DNA from: Streptomyces avermitilis MA-4680 = NBRC 14893
Lineage (GTDB): Bacteria; Actinomycetota; Actinomycetes; Streptomycetales; Streptomycetaceae
Direction of reading: 5' to 3'
DNA: 64,000 bases
Assembly: GCF_000009765.2 (NCBI RefSeq)
Contig: NC_003155.5
Span: 6,696,001-6,760,000, forward strand
Shown here piece by piece: positions 48,599 to 57,652 of this stretch. The notes beneath the pieces are model-generated. The model was not told the origin of the DNA and made no database searches. It saw nothing but the letters and a program-made list of their open reading frames with translations. The translations under genes were made by a program, and so were the position numbers. Numbering within the stretch: the first letter of the stretch is position 1; each line of letters opens with the position of its first letter.

Positions 48599-51500
48599 GT
48601 GACACAGCCCGCATCGCCCGCGTATCTCCGGTTCCCGCACCTCCATGGCGAGTTGGTCGCCTTCACCGCCGAGGACGACGTGTGGGTCGCCCCCCTCGAC
48701 GGCGGCAGAGCCTGGCGGGTGAGCGCCGACAACGTTCCGGTGACCCACCCCCGTATCTCCCCCGACGGCACGACCGTCGCCTGGACCTCCACCCGCGACG
48801 GCGCCCCCGAGGTGCACATCGCCCCGGTCGACGGCGGCCCCGCCCGACGCCTCACCCACTGGGGCAGTTCGAGGACCCAGGTGCGCGGCTGGACCCCAGC
48901 GGGACAGGTGCTCGCCATCAGCACGGTCGGGCAGGCCTCACTGCGCCGCAGCTGGGCCCGCGCCGTCCCGCTCGACGGCGGCCCCGCGACCACCCTGCCG
49001 TACGGGCCCGTCGGCGACGTCTCGTACGGCGGCCCCGGCGTCCTCCTGCTGTCCGCTCCCATGGGGCGCGAGGCGGCCTGGTGGAAGCGCTACCGCGGCG
49101 GTACGGCGGGCAAGCTGTGGATCGACCGGGACGCCGAGGGGGAAGAGGCCGGCGAGTTCGTACGCCTCCACGCGGACCTGGACGGGAACATCGAGTACCC
49201 GTCCTGGGTGGGAGAGCGCGTCGCGTTCCTCTCCGACCACGAAGGCGTCGGGGCGCTGTACTCCTCCCTCGCGGACGGCTCGGACCTGCGCCGGCACACC
49301 CCGATCGACGGCTTCTACGCCCGGCACGCGGCCACCGACGGCACCCGCGTCGTCTACTCCTCGGCCGGTGAGCTGTGGCTCCTCGACGACCTCGACGGGG
49401 CCGAGCCGCGACGCCTCGACATCCGGCTCGGCGGACAGCGCGCCGACCTCCAGCCGCACCCCGTGAGCGCGGCCCGCTGGTTCGGGGCCGCCGCGCCCGA
49501 CCACACCGGACGCGGCAGCGCGATCTCCGTCCGCGGCGCCGTCCACTGGGTCACCCACCGCTCCGGGCCCGCCCGCGCCCTCGCCGCCGAACACGGCGTA
49601 CGCGCCCGGCTGCCGCGCACCTTCCGCGTGGACGGCGAGGAGCACGTGGTGTGGGTGACGGACGCCGAGGGCGAGGACGCCCTGGAGTTCGCCCCGGCGA
49701 CCGGTGCCGCGCCCGGCGCCATCCCGCGCCGGCTCGCCGCCGGGCAGCTCGGCCGTGTCGTCGGGCTCGCGATGGCCCCCGACGGCAGCCGGGCCGCCGT
49801 CGCCTCGCACGACGGGCGGGTGCTGCTCGTCGAACAGGAGACCGGAGAGGTGCGGGAGGTCGACCGCAGCGAGGACGGGGACGTCACCGGCCTCGTCTTC
49901 TCACCCGACTCGGCGTGGCTGGCCTGGTCGCACCCCGGTCCGCGACCGCTGCGCCAGCTCAAGCTCGCCAACACCGCCGACCTGTCGGTGACCGAGGCGA
50001 CGCCGCTGCGGTTCCGGGACTACGCGCCCGCGTTCACGCTCGACGGCAAGCACCTCGCCTTCCTGTCGGCACGCTCCTTCGACCCGGTCTACGACGAGCA
50101 CGTCTTCGACCTCGCCTTCGTCGGCGGCTCGCGCCCGCATCTGATCACCCTCGCCGCCACCACCCCGTCCCCCTTCGGGCCGCAGCGGCACGGACGCCCC
50201 TTCGACGCGCCCGACAAGGACGAGACGCCCGACAGCGAAGGCGCCCCGAGCACCCGGATCGACCTGGACGGGCTCGGCGACCGCATCGTGCCGTTCCCCG
50301 TCGAGGCCGCCCGCTACTCGGGCCTGCGGGCCGCCAAGGACGGCGTGCTGTGGCTGCGCCACCCGGTACGCGGAGTGCTGGGCGCCTCCCGCGCCACCCC
50401 GGACGACCCGGACCCGAAGACCGAACTCGAACGCTACGACCTCGCCCAGCAGCGCATCGAGCACCTCGCCGCGGACGCCGACCACCTCGCGGTCAGCGGC
50501 GACGGCAAACGGGTCCTGCTGTGGACCGACGGCAAGCTCAAGGTCGTACCCAGCGACCGCCGCGCCTCGAACGACGACGAGAGCGACACCAACATCACGG
50601 TGGACCTGTCCCGGGTACGGCAGACCGTCGACCCGGCCGCCGAGTGGCGGCAGATGTACGACGAGGCGGGCCGCCTCATGCGGGACAACTTCTGGCGGCC
50701 CGACCTGGCCGGGGTCGACTGGGAGGGCGTACTGGCACGCTACCGGCCGGTCCTCGAACGGGTCGCGACACACGACGACCTGGTCGATCTGCTCTGGGAG
50801 GTACAGGGCGAGCTCGGCACCTCGCACGCCTATGTCTCCCCCGCGGGCGGAGGCTGGGCCGGCGACCGGCAGCAGGGGCTGCTCGGGGCGGACATCTCCC
50901 GGCACGAGGACGGGAGCTGGCGCGTCGACCGGGTGCTGCCCTCGGAGACCTCCGACCCCGACGCCCGCGCCCCGCTGGCCGCGCCGGGCGTCGCGGTGCG
51001 GGCCGGGGACGCGGTCATCGCCGTCGGCGGGCGGCCGGTCGACCCCGTGACCGGGCCGGGGCCGCTGCTCGTCGGGACGGCGGGCAAGCCGGTCGAGCTG
51101 ACGATCTCGCCGTCCGGCGGCGGGGATCCGCGGCACGCGGTCGTGGTGCCCATCGCGGACGAGGAGCCGCTGCGGTACCACGCGTGGGTCGCCGACCGGC
51201 GGGCGTACGTCCACGAGAAGTCCGGCGGACGGCTCGGGTACCTGCACGTGCCCGACATGGTCGGCTCCGGATGGGCGCAGCTCCACCGCGACCTGCGCAT
51301 CGAAGTCGCCCGGCAGGGACTGGTCGTGGACGTCCGCGAGAACCGCGGCGGCCACACCTCCCAGCTGGTCGTCGAGAAGCTGGCGCGCCGGATCGTGGGG
51401 TGGGACCTGCCGCGCGGGATGCGGCCGTACAGCTACCCCGAGGACGCGCCGCGCGGACCGGTCGTCGCCGTCGCCAACGAGTTCTCCGGATCCGACGGCG

Positions 51501-51820
51501 ACATCGTCAACGCGGCGATCAAGGCCCTGGGGATCGGACCCGTGGTCGGCACGCGGACGTGGGGCGGCGTGGTCGGGATCGACAGCCGGTACCGGCTGGT
51601 CGACGGGACGCTGGTCACCCAGCCCAAGTACGCGTTCTGGCTGGAGGGTTACGGCTGGGGCGTGGAGAACCACGGCGTCGACCCGGACGTCGAGGTCGTC
51701 CAGACCCCGCAGGACCACGCGGCCGGCCGGGACGTCCAGCTCGACGAGGCGATCCGGATCGCCCTGGCCGCCCTCGAGGAGAACCCGGCGAAGACGGCCC
51801 CGTCGTTGCCGGAGTCGTAG
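48599..51820 (+). CDS. Tricorn-protease-like S41 peptidase
   Basis: Encodes 1073 residues from GTG 48599. Residues about 1-650 are beta-propeller repeats (e.g. HPRISPDGTTVAWTSTRDG, EVREVDRSEDGDVTGLVFSPDSAWLAWSHPG). A PDZ-like domain is at about 780-870. The S41 core includes GELGTSHAYVSPAGGGW (His about 743) and VANEFSGSDGDIVNAAIKALG (Ser about 964). These match the tricorn catalytic His and Ser positions closely. It degrades peptides produced by the proteasome or ClpP systems. Confidence 0.92.
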   Translation: MTQPASPAYLRFPHLHGELVAFTAEDDVWVAPLDGGRAWRVSADNVPVTHPRISPDGTTVAWTSTRDGAPEVHIAPVDGGPARRLTHWGSSRTQVRGWTPAGQVLAISTVGQASLRRSWARAVPLDGGPATTLPYGPVGDVSYGGPGVLLLSAPMGREAAWWKRYRGGTAGKLWIDRDAEGEEAGEFVRLHADLDGNIEYPSWVGERVAFLSDHEGVGALYSSLADGSDLRRHTPIDGFYARHAATDGTRVVYSSAGELWLLDDLDGAEPRRLDIRLGGQRADLQPHPVSAARWFGAAAPDHTGRGSAISVRGAVHWVTHRSGPARALAAEHGVRARLPRTFRVDGEEHVVWVTDAEGEDALEFAPATGAAPGAIPRRLAAGQLGRVVGLAMAPDGSRAAVASHDGRVLLVEQETGEVREVDRSEDGDVTGLVFSPDSAWLAWSHPGPRPLRQLKLANTADLSVTEATPLRFRDYAPAFTLDGKHLAFLSARSFDPVYDEHVFDLAFVGGSRPHLITLAATTPSPFGPQRHGRPFDAPDKDETPDSEGAPSTRIDLDGLGDRIVPFPVEAARYSGLRAAKDGVLWLRHPVRGVLGASRATPDDPDPKTELERYDLAQQRIEHLAADADHLAVSGDGKRVLLWTDGKLKVVPSDRRASNDDESDTNITVDLSRVRQTVDPAAEWRQMYDEAGRLMRDNFWRPDLAGVDWEGVLARYRPVLERVATHDDLVDLLWEVQGELGTSHAYVSPAGGGWAGDRQQGLLGADISRHEDGSWRVDRVLPSETSDPDARAPLAAPGVAVRAGDAVIAVGGRPVDPVTGPGPLLVGTAGKPVELTISPSGGGDPRHAVVVPIADEEPLRYHAWVADRRAYVHEKSGGRLGYLHVPDMVGSGWAQLHRDLRIEVARQGLVVDVRENRGGHTSQLVVEKLARRIVGWDLPRGMRPYSYPEDAPRGPVVAVANEFSGSDGDIVNAAIKALGIGPVVGTRTWGGVVGIDSRYRLVDGTLVTQPKYAFWLEGYGWGVENHGVDPDVEVVQTPQDHAAGRDVQLDEAIRIALAALEENPAKTAPSLPES

Positions 51821-51918
51821 CGCACGCGGCGCCGGGGTGACCGCCCTTGGGAGTGGTCGCCCCCCGCGCTCGATACGATGCCGAGGTAACGATCATCCGG
51901 TTCGAGGGAGGCACGCAC

Positions 51919-52272
51919 ATGGCGGGAGAGCCGCAGGACGACTGCCTGTTCTGCAAGATCGTCGCGGGGCACATTCCGGCGACCCTCGTGAGGGAGACGG
52001 AGACCACCGTCGCCTTCCGCGACATAAACCCCCAGGCACCGACCCACGTGCTGGTCATCCCCAAGGTGCACCACCCCGACGCCGCCGCCCTCGCCGCCGC
52101 CGAACCGGCGATCGCCGCCGATGTGCTCCGCGAGGCCGGCGAGGTCGCCCGGGACGAGAAGCTCGAGAGCTACCGGGTCGTCTTCAACACCGGCAGCGGC
52201 GCCGGACAGACCGTCTTCCACGCCCACGCCCACGTCATCGGCGGGCGCGGCATGCAGTGGCCGCCCGGGTAA
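51919..52272 (+). CDS. HIT-family nucleotide hydrolase
   Basis: Encodes 117 residues from ATG 51919. DDCLFCKIVAGHIPATLV is the HIT N-terminal zinc knuckle. HVLVIPKVHHPD and VFHAHAHVIGG contain the HIT triad (HAHAHVIGG). It hydrolyses or transfers nucleotide phosphoramidates. It is six bases from the RNase Z-like gene. Confidence 0.95.
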   Translation: MAGEPQDDCLFCKIVAGHIPATLVRETETTVAFRDINPQAPTHVLVIPKVHHPDAAALAAAEPAIAADVLREAGEVARDEKLESYRVVFNTGSGAGQTVFHAHAHVIGGRGMQWPPG

Positions 52273-52278
52273 CTCGAC

Positions 52279-53184
52279 ATGTCCGTACGTGAGTTGGTGG
52301 TCCTCGGCACCGCGAGCCAGGTTCCCACCCGGCATCGCAACCACAACGGCTATCTGCTGCGCTGGGACGGCGAGGGCATCCTCTTCGACCCCGGCGAGGG
52401 CACCCAGCGGCAGATGCTGCGCGCGGGGGTCGCCGCGCACGATCTGCACCGGATCTGTGTCACGCACTTCCACGGGGACCATTCGCTGGGGCTCGCCGGG
52501 GTCATCCAGCGGATCAACCTCGACCGGGTGCCGCACGAGATCACCGCGCACTATCCGGGCTCCGGGCAGCGGTTCTTCGAACGGCTGCGGTACGCCACGG
52601 CGTACCGGGAGACCGTGGCGCTCACCGAGGCGCCGGTCGCCGCCGACGGCGTGATCGCCGACACGCCCGCGTACGTGCTCGAGACCCGCAGGCTCTCCCA
52701 CCCCGTCGAGTCCTTCGGGTACCGGCTCGTCGAGCCCGACGGGCGGCGGATGCTGCCCGAGCGGCTCGCCGCGCACGGGATCAAGGGGCCCGACGTCGGG
52801 AGGATCCAGCGGGAGGGGGCCATCGGGGGCGTCTCGCTCGAGGACGTGAGCGAGGTCCGGCACGGGCAGCGGTTCGCGTTCGTCATGGACACGCGGCTGT
52901 GTGAGGGCGTGCACGCGCTCGCCGAGGGGTGCGACATGCTCGTCATCGAGTCGACGTTCCTCGACGGGGATCACCAACTCGCCGAGGACCACGGGCACCT
53001 GACGGCAGGCCAGGCCGGGCGGGTGGCGAAGGACGCGGGGGTACGTCATCTCGTACTGACCCACTTCAGCCAGCGCTACTCCGACCCCGACGCATTCGAG
53101 CGGGAGGCGCGGGCCGGCGGGTTCGAGGGTGAGCTGACCGTGGCGCACGATCTGCTGCGAGTGCCGGTTCCGAAACGCCACTAA
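52279..53184 (+). CDS. rnz: RNase Z-family metallo-hydrolase
   Basis: Encodes 301 residues from ATG 52279. The metal site is VTHFHGDHSLGLAG (HFHGDH). Later ligands lie in FVMDTRLCEGV, LVIESTFLDGDH and VLTHFSQRY. RNase Z-like enzymes trim the 3' end of tRNA precursors lacking encoded CCA. Length fits short RNase Z forms. Another MBL nuclease in this subfamily remains possible. Confidence 0.88.
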   Translation: MSVRELVVLGTASQVPTRHRNHNGYLLRWDGEGILFDPGEGTQRQMLRAGVAAHDLHRICVTHFHGDHSLGLAGVIQRINLDRVPHEITAHYPGSGQRFFERLRYATAYRETVALTEAPVAADGVIADTPAYVLETRRLSHPVESFGYRLVEPDGRRMLPERLAAHGIKGPDVGRIQREGAIGGVSLEDVSEVRHGQRFAFVMDTRLCEGVHALAEGCDMLVIESTFLDGDHQLAEDHGHLTAGQAGRVAKDAGVRHLVLTHFSQRYSDPDAFEREARAGGFEGELTVAHDLLRVPVPKRH

Positions 53185-53204
53185 AACGCCCGTACGATAC
53201 GTCG

Positions 53205-54206
53205 ATGCCCCTCCCCAAAGCTGAACTGCACCTCCACATCGAAGGCACCCTGGAGCCCGAGCTGGCCTTCGCGCTGGCCGCGCGCAACGGTGTCCCGCTG
53301 CCGTACGCGCACACGGACGAGCTCCGCAAGGCGTATCAGTTCGACGACCTTCAGTCGTTCCTGAACCTGTACTACGAGCTCATGGCCGTGCTGCGGACCG
53401 AGCAGGACTTCGAGGACCTCGCGAACGCGTATCTCCCGCGGGCCGCCGCGCAGGGCGTGCGGCACGCGGAGATCTTCTTCGACCCGCAGGCCCACATCGC
53501 CCGGGGGGTGGCGATGGGGACCGTCGTCGAGGGGCTGTGGCGCGCCCTCGGCAGGAGTACCGAGAACCACGGGGTCTCCACCCAGCTGATCATGTGCTTC
53601 CTGCGGGACGAGTCCGCCGAGTCGGCGCTCGAGACGCTGGAGGCCGCGAAGCCCTACCTCGACCGGATCATCGGCATCGGTCTCGACTCCGCCGAGGTCG
53701 GGCACCCGCCGGCCAAGTTCCGCGAGGTGTACGAGGCCGCCGCGGCCCTCGGTCTGCGCCGCGTCGCGCACGCCGGGGAGGAGGGGCCGCCCGAGTACAT
53801 CACCGAGGCGCTGGACGTGCTGGGTGTCGAGCGGATCGATCACGGCCTGCGGTGCATGGAGGACGACGCGCTCGTCGAGCGGCTCGTCCGGGAGCGGGTG
53901 CCGCTGACGCTGTGCCCGCTGTCGAACGTGCGGCTGCGCGCCGTGGACGTCCTCGCGGAACACCCGCTGCCCGCGATGCTGGACGCCGGGCTGCTGTGCA
54001 CGGTCAACTCCGACGACCCCGCGTACTTCGGCGGGTACGTCGCGGACAACTTCCACGCTGTACGGGACGCGCTGGGGCTGGACCAGGAACGGATGCGGGA
54101 GTTGGCCCGCAACTCGTTCGTCGCGTCCTTCCTGGAGCACGACGAGGAGCGGCGGGCGCGGTATCTCGCCGAGGTCGAGGCGTACGACTTCCCGGGCCGG
54201 CCGTAG
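53205..54206 (+). CDS. Adenosine/adenine deaminase family protein, likely adenine deaminase
   Basis: Encodes 333 residues from ATG 53205. Metal ligands are in KAELHLHIEGTLEPEL, VAHAGEEGPPEY, RIDHGLRC and TVNSDDPAYFGGY. IGLDSAEVGHPPAKFREVYEAA and the whole course resemble the bacterial adenine deaminase branch (LRKAYQF, LYYELMAVLRTEQDF, VERIDHG). The substrate could be adenine or adenosine; I favour adenine. It deaminates the purine base in salvage. Confidence 0.85.
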   Translation: MPLPKAELHLHIEGTLEPELAFALAARNGVPLPYAHTDELRKAYQFDDLQSFLNLYYELMAVLRTEQDFEDLANAYLPRAAAQGVRHAEIFFDPQAHIARGVAMGTVVEGLWRALGRSTENHGVSTQLIMCFLRDESAESALETLEAAKPYLDRIIGIGLDSAEVGHPPAKFREVYEAAAALGLRRVAHAGEEGPPEYITEALDVLGVERIDHGLRCMEDDALVERLVRERVPLTLCPLSNVRLRAVDVLAEHPLPAMLDAGLLCTVNSDDPAYFGGYVADNFHAVRDALGLDQERMRELARNSFVASFLEHDEERRARYLAEVEAYDFPGRP

Positions 54207-54218
54207 CGGGGCGCGTTC

Positions 54219-55508
54219 TCAGGAGGCTCCGGGCCCCGGTGCGGCTGCTGCCTGCCGGGGCCCTGCTGTGTCGTACGCGCCCCGGTTCGGCACGGCCGGT
54301 GTGTCCAGGGGGATCTCCAGGACCGCCGGCTGCGCCGGGGCGCCGCCGCGGCGGCGGATCGTGCTGGGCAGGAGCGGGCGGCCGCCGGTGTGCAGGGCCA
54401 CGGCGGTCAGCGGCAGGGCGACCACCAGCAGGCCGACGGCCAGGATCGCGCCCATGGCGGGGTAGCCCGCCCGCGCGGAGAGCAGGCTGCCGGCGAGGGG
54501 GCCCGCCGCCGTGCCGAGCGAGGAGGCGGAGCCGACCAGGACCGCCCAGCGGCCGCGCGGGTCGAGCGAGGCGGCCAGGCCGATCAGGTACGACAGCACG
54601 ACCGGGTAGAGCGCGTTCCAGGCGATCTCGCCCGTCGCGAAGGTGCGGAGATCGGTGGCGGAGGCGCTGACGGCGATGCACACCGCGATGAGCGCGGTGC
54701 CGGCGCCGATGGGCAGGGCGCGGCCCAGCCGCGGGCCGAGCGCGCCCGCGGCCGACACGCCGAGGAGTCCCGCGCCGAGCGCTGCCGCGAAGACCGCGCC
54801 GACCGTGACCTCGGTGAGGCCGGCCTGGGTGAGGCCGATGCGGCCGCTGACACCCCACAGGGAGTTCTGGGAGAGGGACCAGAACAGGATGCCCGTGGCG
54901 AGCAGCAGGCCCGAACGGGGGTGGGGCAGGCGGCCCGTCCCGCGGGGCGCGGTGTGCGGGGTGGGTGCGGTGGCGGGGAGACGGTGGGTGGCGGGCCAGG
55001 TGAGCAGTGCGGTGAGGGCGAGCGCGGCGAGCGGGAGGCCGTGGCCCGGGCCGAGGTGAGGGATCGTCAGATAAAGCGCGCCGGCCAGGGCGGAGACGCT
55101 CAGGAGGCCGAGGGTGGAGGCGCGGTGGGGGTCGTGCCGGGCGGCGATTCCGGTGGCCGCCACGGTGGTGGCGGTGCCGGAGCCGAGCCCGCCGAGGACC
55201 GCTCCCGCGATGACCGCGGGGACGGTGTGGGTGAGGGCGGCGGTGCCGTAGCCGGCGGCGGCGAGAAGGAGGCCGGCGCGGGCGAGGCGCCGGGGACCGC
55301 CGGGGAAGCGGTCCACCTTGGCGGCGAGGACGAAGCCGGCGGTGGCCGAACTCAGCAGCAGGGCGCTGCCGATGGAACCGGCTTGGGTGGCGGAGAGGGG
55401 GAGACCGGCGTCGAGTCTGCCGACGGTGGTCGGCAGCAGGTACGCGGCGAGGTACCCGGCCGTGAAAAGGGCGACGAGGGGCCAGGGCGTGGTGGTGCGG
55501 GCGGACAC
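54219..55508 (-). CDS. MFS transporter
   Basis: Encodes 429 residues from a GTG at 55508, chosen because the first membrane helix starts just after it; an ATG at 55601 would add 31 residues. There are about 12 hydrophobic segments. The LDAGLPLSATQAGSIGSALLLSSATAGFVLAAKVDR region holds the MFS loop 2-3 pattern. The substrate is unknown. It converges on the deaminase gene and could export or import a related metabolite, but nothing shows that. Confidence 0.8.
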   Translation of the reverse strand: MSARTTTPWPLVALFTAGYLAAYLLPTTVGRLDAGLPLSATQAGSIGSALLLSSATAGFVLAAKVDRFPGGPRRLARAGLLLAAAGYGTAALTHTVPAVIAGAVLGGLGSGTATTVAATGIAARHDPHRASTLGLLSVSALAGALYLTIPHLGPGHGLPLAALALTALLTWPATHRLPATAPTPHTAPRGTGRLPHPRSGLLLATGILFWSLSQNSLWGVSGRIGLTQAGLTEVTVGAVFAAALGAGLLGVSAAGALGPRLGRALPIGAGTALIAVCIAVSASATDLRTFATGEIAWNALYPVVLSYLIGLAASLDPRGRWAVLVGSASSLGTAAGPLAGSLLSARAGYPAMGAILAVGLLVVALPLTAVALHTGGRPLLPSTIRRRGGAPAQPAVLEIPLDTPAVPNRGAYDTAGPRQAAAAPGPGAS

Positions 55509-55739
55509 GGGCGTTCCCAGGGCATGCGAAATGAGCGGCTCAAGAAGGGGGGTTGGGCGACGCCCGTCGACGGACAGGAACGCGCGGGCAATTTGTATCA
55601 AGCACGCGGTGGGGGGAGAAGGGCGGGGGGTGTGATGTGGGGCACATTGCGTTTGGGGTGGGGGTAGCCGGGTAAATGCGCCCGTTTTGGCTGGTGGGCG
55701 GCCGGGGCCGGGCCGGGGTGCCGGACGGCGAAGTCCCGG

Positions 55740-56531
55740 TCACCGCCAGCGTGGTGCCCCTGCCGGGCCCGGGGCCGCCGCCTCCGCCTTCGCCCGGATG
55801 TCGCGCATCACCGTCACGATCTGCTCCTCGTGTGCCGGGGTCAGCCGGGCCACCGGCACCGAGCAGCTGATCGCGTCCTGGGCGGGAGTGTCGTAGCGCA
55901 GGGCGAAGCCGAAGCCGACGATGCCGAGGACGCCCTCCTCGCGGTCGACGGAGTAGCCGCGGGCCCGGGTGCGGGCCAGGTCGGCGGCGAGGGCCTCGCG
56001 GGTCGTGAGCGTGTGGGGTGTGGCCTGCTCGTACGGGCCCTCGGGCAGTGCCTCGTCGGGGCGTTCCGCCAGGAGCGCCTTGCCCAGGGCGCCGACGTGG
56101 GCGGGGAGACGGCGGCCCACCCGGCTGATCGTGCGCAGGTACTCGTGCGACTCGCGCGTGGCCAGGTACGCCACGTCGGTGCCGTCGAGGCGTCCCAGGT
56201 GGATCGTCTCGCCGAGCGCCTCCGAGGCCTCGTCGAGGTAGGGGCGTACGACGCGGACGCGCGGGTCGGAGTCCAGATAGCTCGTGCCCGTCAGCAGGGC
56301 GTGGATGCCGATGCCGTACAGGGAACCCGTGACGTCCGTGCGGACCCAGCCCCGGGTGACGAGGGTCTGGAGCAGTGCGTACATCGAGCTGCGGGGGACG
56401 TCGAGTTCGTCCGCGAGTTCCGTCAGGCGCGCGGGGCGGTCGCCGCGGGCGGCAAGGAGTTCCAGCAGGTCGACCGTGCGCGCGGCCGACTTGACCTCGC
56501 GCACGCCGCGCTCGTCCGTGGGTTCCGGCAT
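55740..56531 (-). CDS. IclR-family transcriptional regulator of the glucarate operon
   Basis: Encodes 263 residues from ATG 56531. The HTH is SAARTVDLLELLAARGDRPARLTELADELDVPRSSMYALLQTLVTRGWV. The IclR ligand domain follows (RVVRPYLDEASEALGETIHLGRLDGTDVAYLATRESHEYL, GRRLPAHVGALGKALLAE, ARTRARGYSVDREEGVLGIVGFG). It is divergent from kdgD across 108 bp containing two matching operator-like dyads. It probably represses the operon in the absence of glucarate or a related acid. Confidence 0.92.
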   Translation of the reverse strand: MPEPTDERGVREVKSAARTVDLLELLAARGDRPARLTELADELDVPRSSMYALLQTLVTRGWVRTDVTGSLYGIGIHALLTGTSYLDSDPRVRVVRPYLDEASEALGETIHLGRLDGTDVAYLATRESHEYLRTISRVGRRLPAHVGALGKALLAERPDEALPEGPYEQATPHTLTTREALAADLARTRARGYSVDREEGVLGIVGFGFALRYDTPAQDAISCSVPVARLTPAHEEQIVTVMRDIRAKAEAAAPGPAGAPRWR

Positions 56532-56593
56532 GCGGCGATCGTAAACGCGGGGGCGAGGCGCCATTGACGGTCGGTGTTCGCGTATCTAATCTC

Positions 56594-56630
56594 CATCTCC
56601 ATATATGGATGACATCTACATACGGAGATG
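56594..56630. promoter_or_regulatory. Two tandem IclR-type operator sites
   Basis: CATCTCCATATATGGATG (56594-56611) and CATCTACATACGGAGATG (56613-56630) are both dyad-like with CATCT/CATC ends, spaced 19 bp. The first contains the perfect TCCATATATGGA (56598-56609). They lie between the regulator and kdgD starts, the usual place for autoregulated IclR binding. Confidence 0.65.
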
Positions 56631-56638
56631 ATCCGGAG

Positions 56639-57652
56639 ATGATGACGGCGGTGAGGGTGAGCGCGGACACGGATACGGACACGGATACGGGCACGGGCAC
56701 CGGTCCCGATACCGATACCGGTACGGCGGCCGTCGTCGAGCGGCTGCGCGGCGGGATGGCCCGCGGGGTGCTGTCGTTCCCGCTGACGAGCTTCCACGAC
56801 GACGGCTCCCTCGACCTCGACGGCTTCCGCGCGCACCTGGAGACGCAGCTCGCCGCTGGACCCGGCGCCGTCTTCCCCGCCTGCGGCACCGGCGAGTTCT
56901 TCTCGCTGGACGAGGACGAGTACCGGCAGGTAGTGACCGCGGCGGTCGAGCTGACCGCGGGGCGGGTCCCGGTCGTCGCCGGTACGGGGTACGGGTGGGC
57001 CCAGGCCGCCCGGTTCGCGCGGATCGCCGAGGACGCGGGGGCCGATGCCCTGCTCGTGCTGCCCCACTACCTCGTCGCCGCGCCGCAGGACGGGCTCGTC
57101 GGGCAGCTGGAGCGGCTGGCGGAGCGGACCCGGCTGCCGCTCATCGCGTACCAGCGTGGTCAGGTCACCTACAGCGTCGAGTCGCTGCGGCGCATCGCCC
57201 GGATTCCGGGGGTCGTCGGGCTCAAGGACGGGCACAGCGATCTCGACCGGTTGCAGCGCCTCACCCTGGCCGCGCCCGAAGGGTTCCTGTTCTTCAACGG
57301 GGCTGCCACCGCCGAGATCCAGGCACGTGCCTACGCGGCCGTCGGCGTCCCCGCCTACTCGTCCGCCGTGCACGCCTTCGCCCCCGAGATCGCCGGCGCC
57401 TTCCACGCGGCCCTGCGGGACGGGCACGGCAAGGCGGTGGAGAAGCTGCTGCGTGAGTTCTACGTTCCGTTCGTCGAGCTGCGCGACCGGGTGCCCGGCT
57501 ACGGCGTGTCGCTGGTGAAGGCGGCCGCCCGGCTGCGCGGCCGGCCGGTGGGGCCCGTACGCGCCCCCCTCACCGACCCCTCGGCCGCCGATCTCGCCGA
57601 CCTCACCTCCCTCCTGAGCACCGGACTCGACCTCGTAGGAGCCGCCCTGTGA
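56639..57652 (+). CDS. kdgD: 5-dehydro-4-deoxyglucarate dehydratase
   Basis: Encodes 337 residues from ATG 56639; ATG 56642 is equally possible. The DapA-like barrel has PACGTGEFFSLDEDEYRQV, VPVVAGTGYG, and the Schiff-base Lys in VVGLKDGHSDLDRLQ. It converts 5-keto-4-deoxyglucarate to 2-oxoglutarate semialdehyde with loss of CO2 and water. The N-terminus carries a Thr-Asp/Thr-Gly low-complexity run (TDTDTDTGTGTG) from a 6-bp/12-bp repeat. Its stop overlaps the gudD start. Confidence 0.9.
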   Translation: MMTAVRVSADTDTDTDTGTGTGPDTDTGTAAVVERLRGGMARGVLSFPLTSFHDDGSLDLDGFRAHLETQLAAGPGAVFPACGTGEFFSLDEDEYRQVVTAAVELTAGRVPVVAGTGYGWAQAARFARIAEDAGADALLVLPHYLVAAPQDGLVGQLERLAERTRLPLIAYQRGQVTYSVESLRRIARIPGVVGLKDGHSDLDRLQRLTLAAPEGFLFFNGAATAEIQARAYAAVGVPAYSSAVHAFAPEIAGAFHAALRDGHGKAVEKLLREFYVPFVELRDRVPGYGVSLVKAAARLRGRPVGPVRAPLTDPSAADLADLTSLLSTGLDLVGAAL

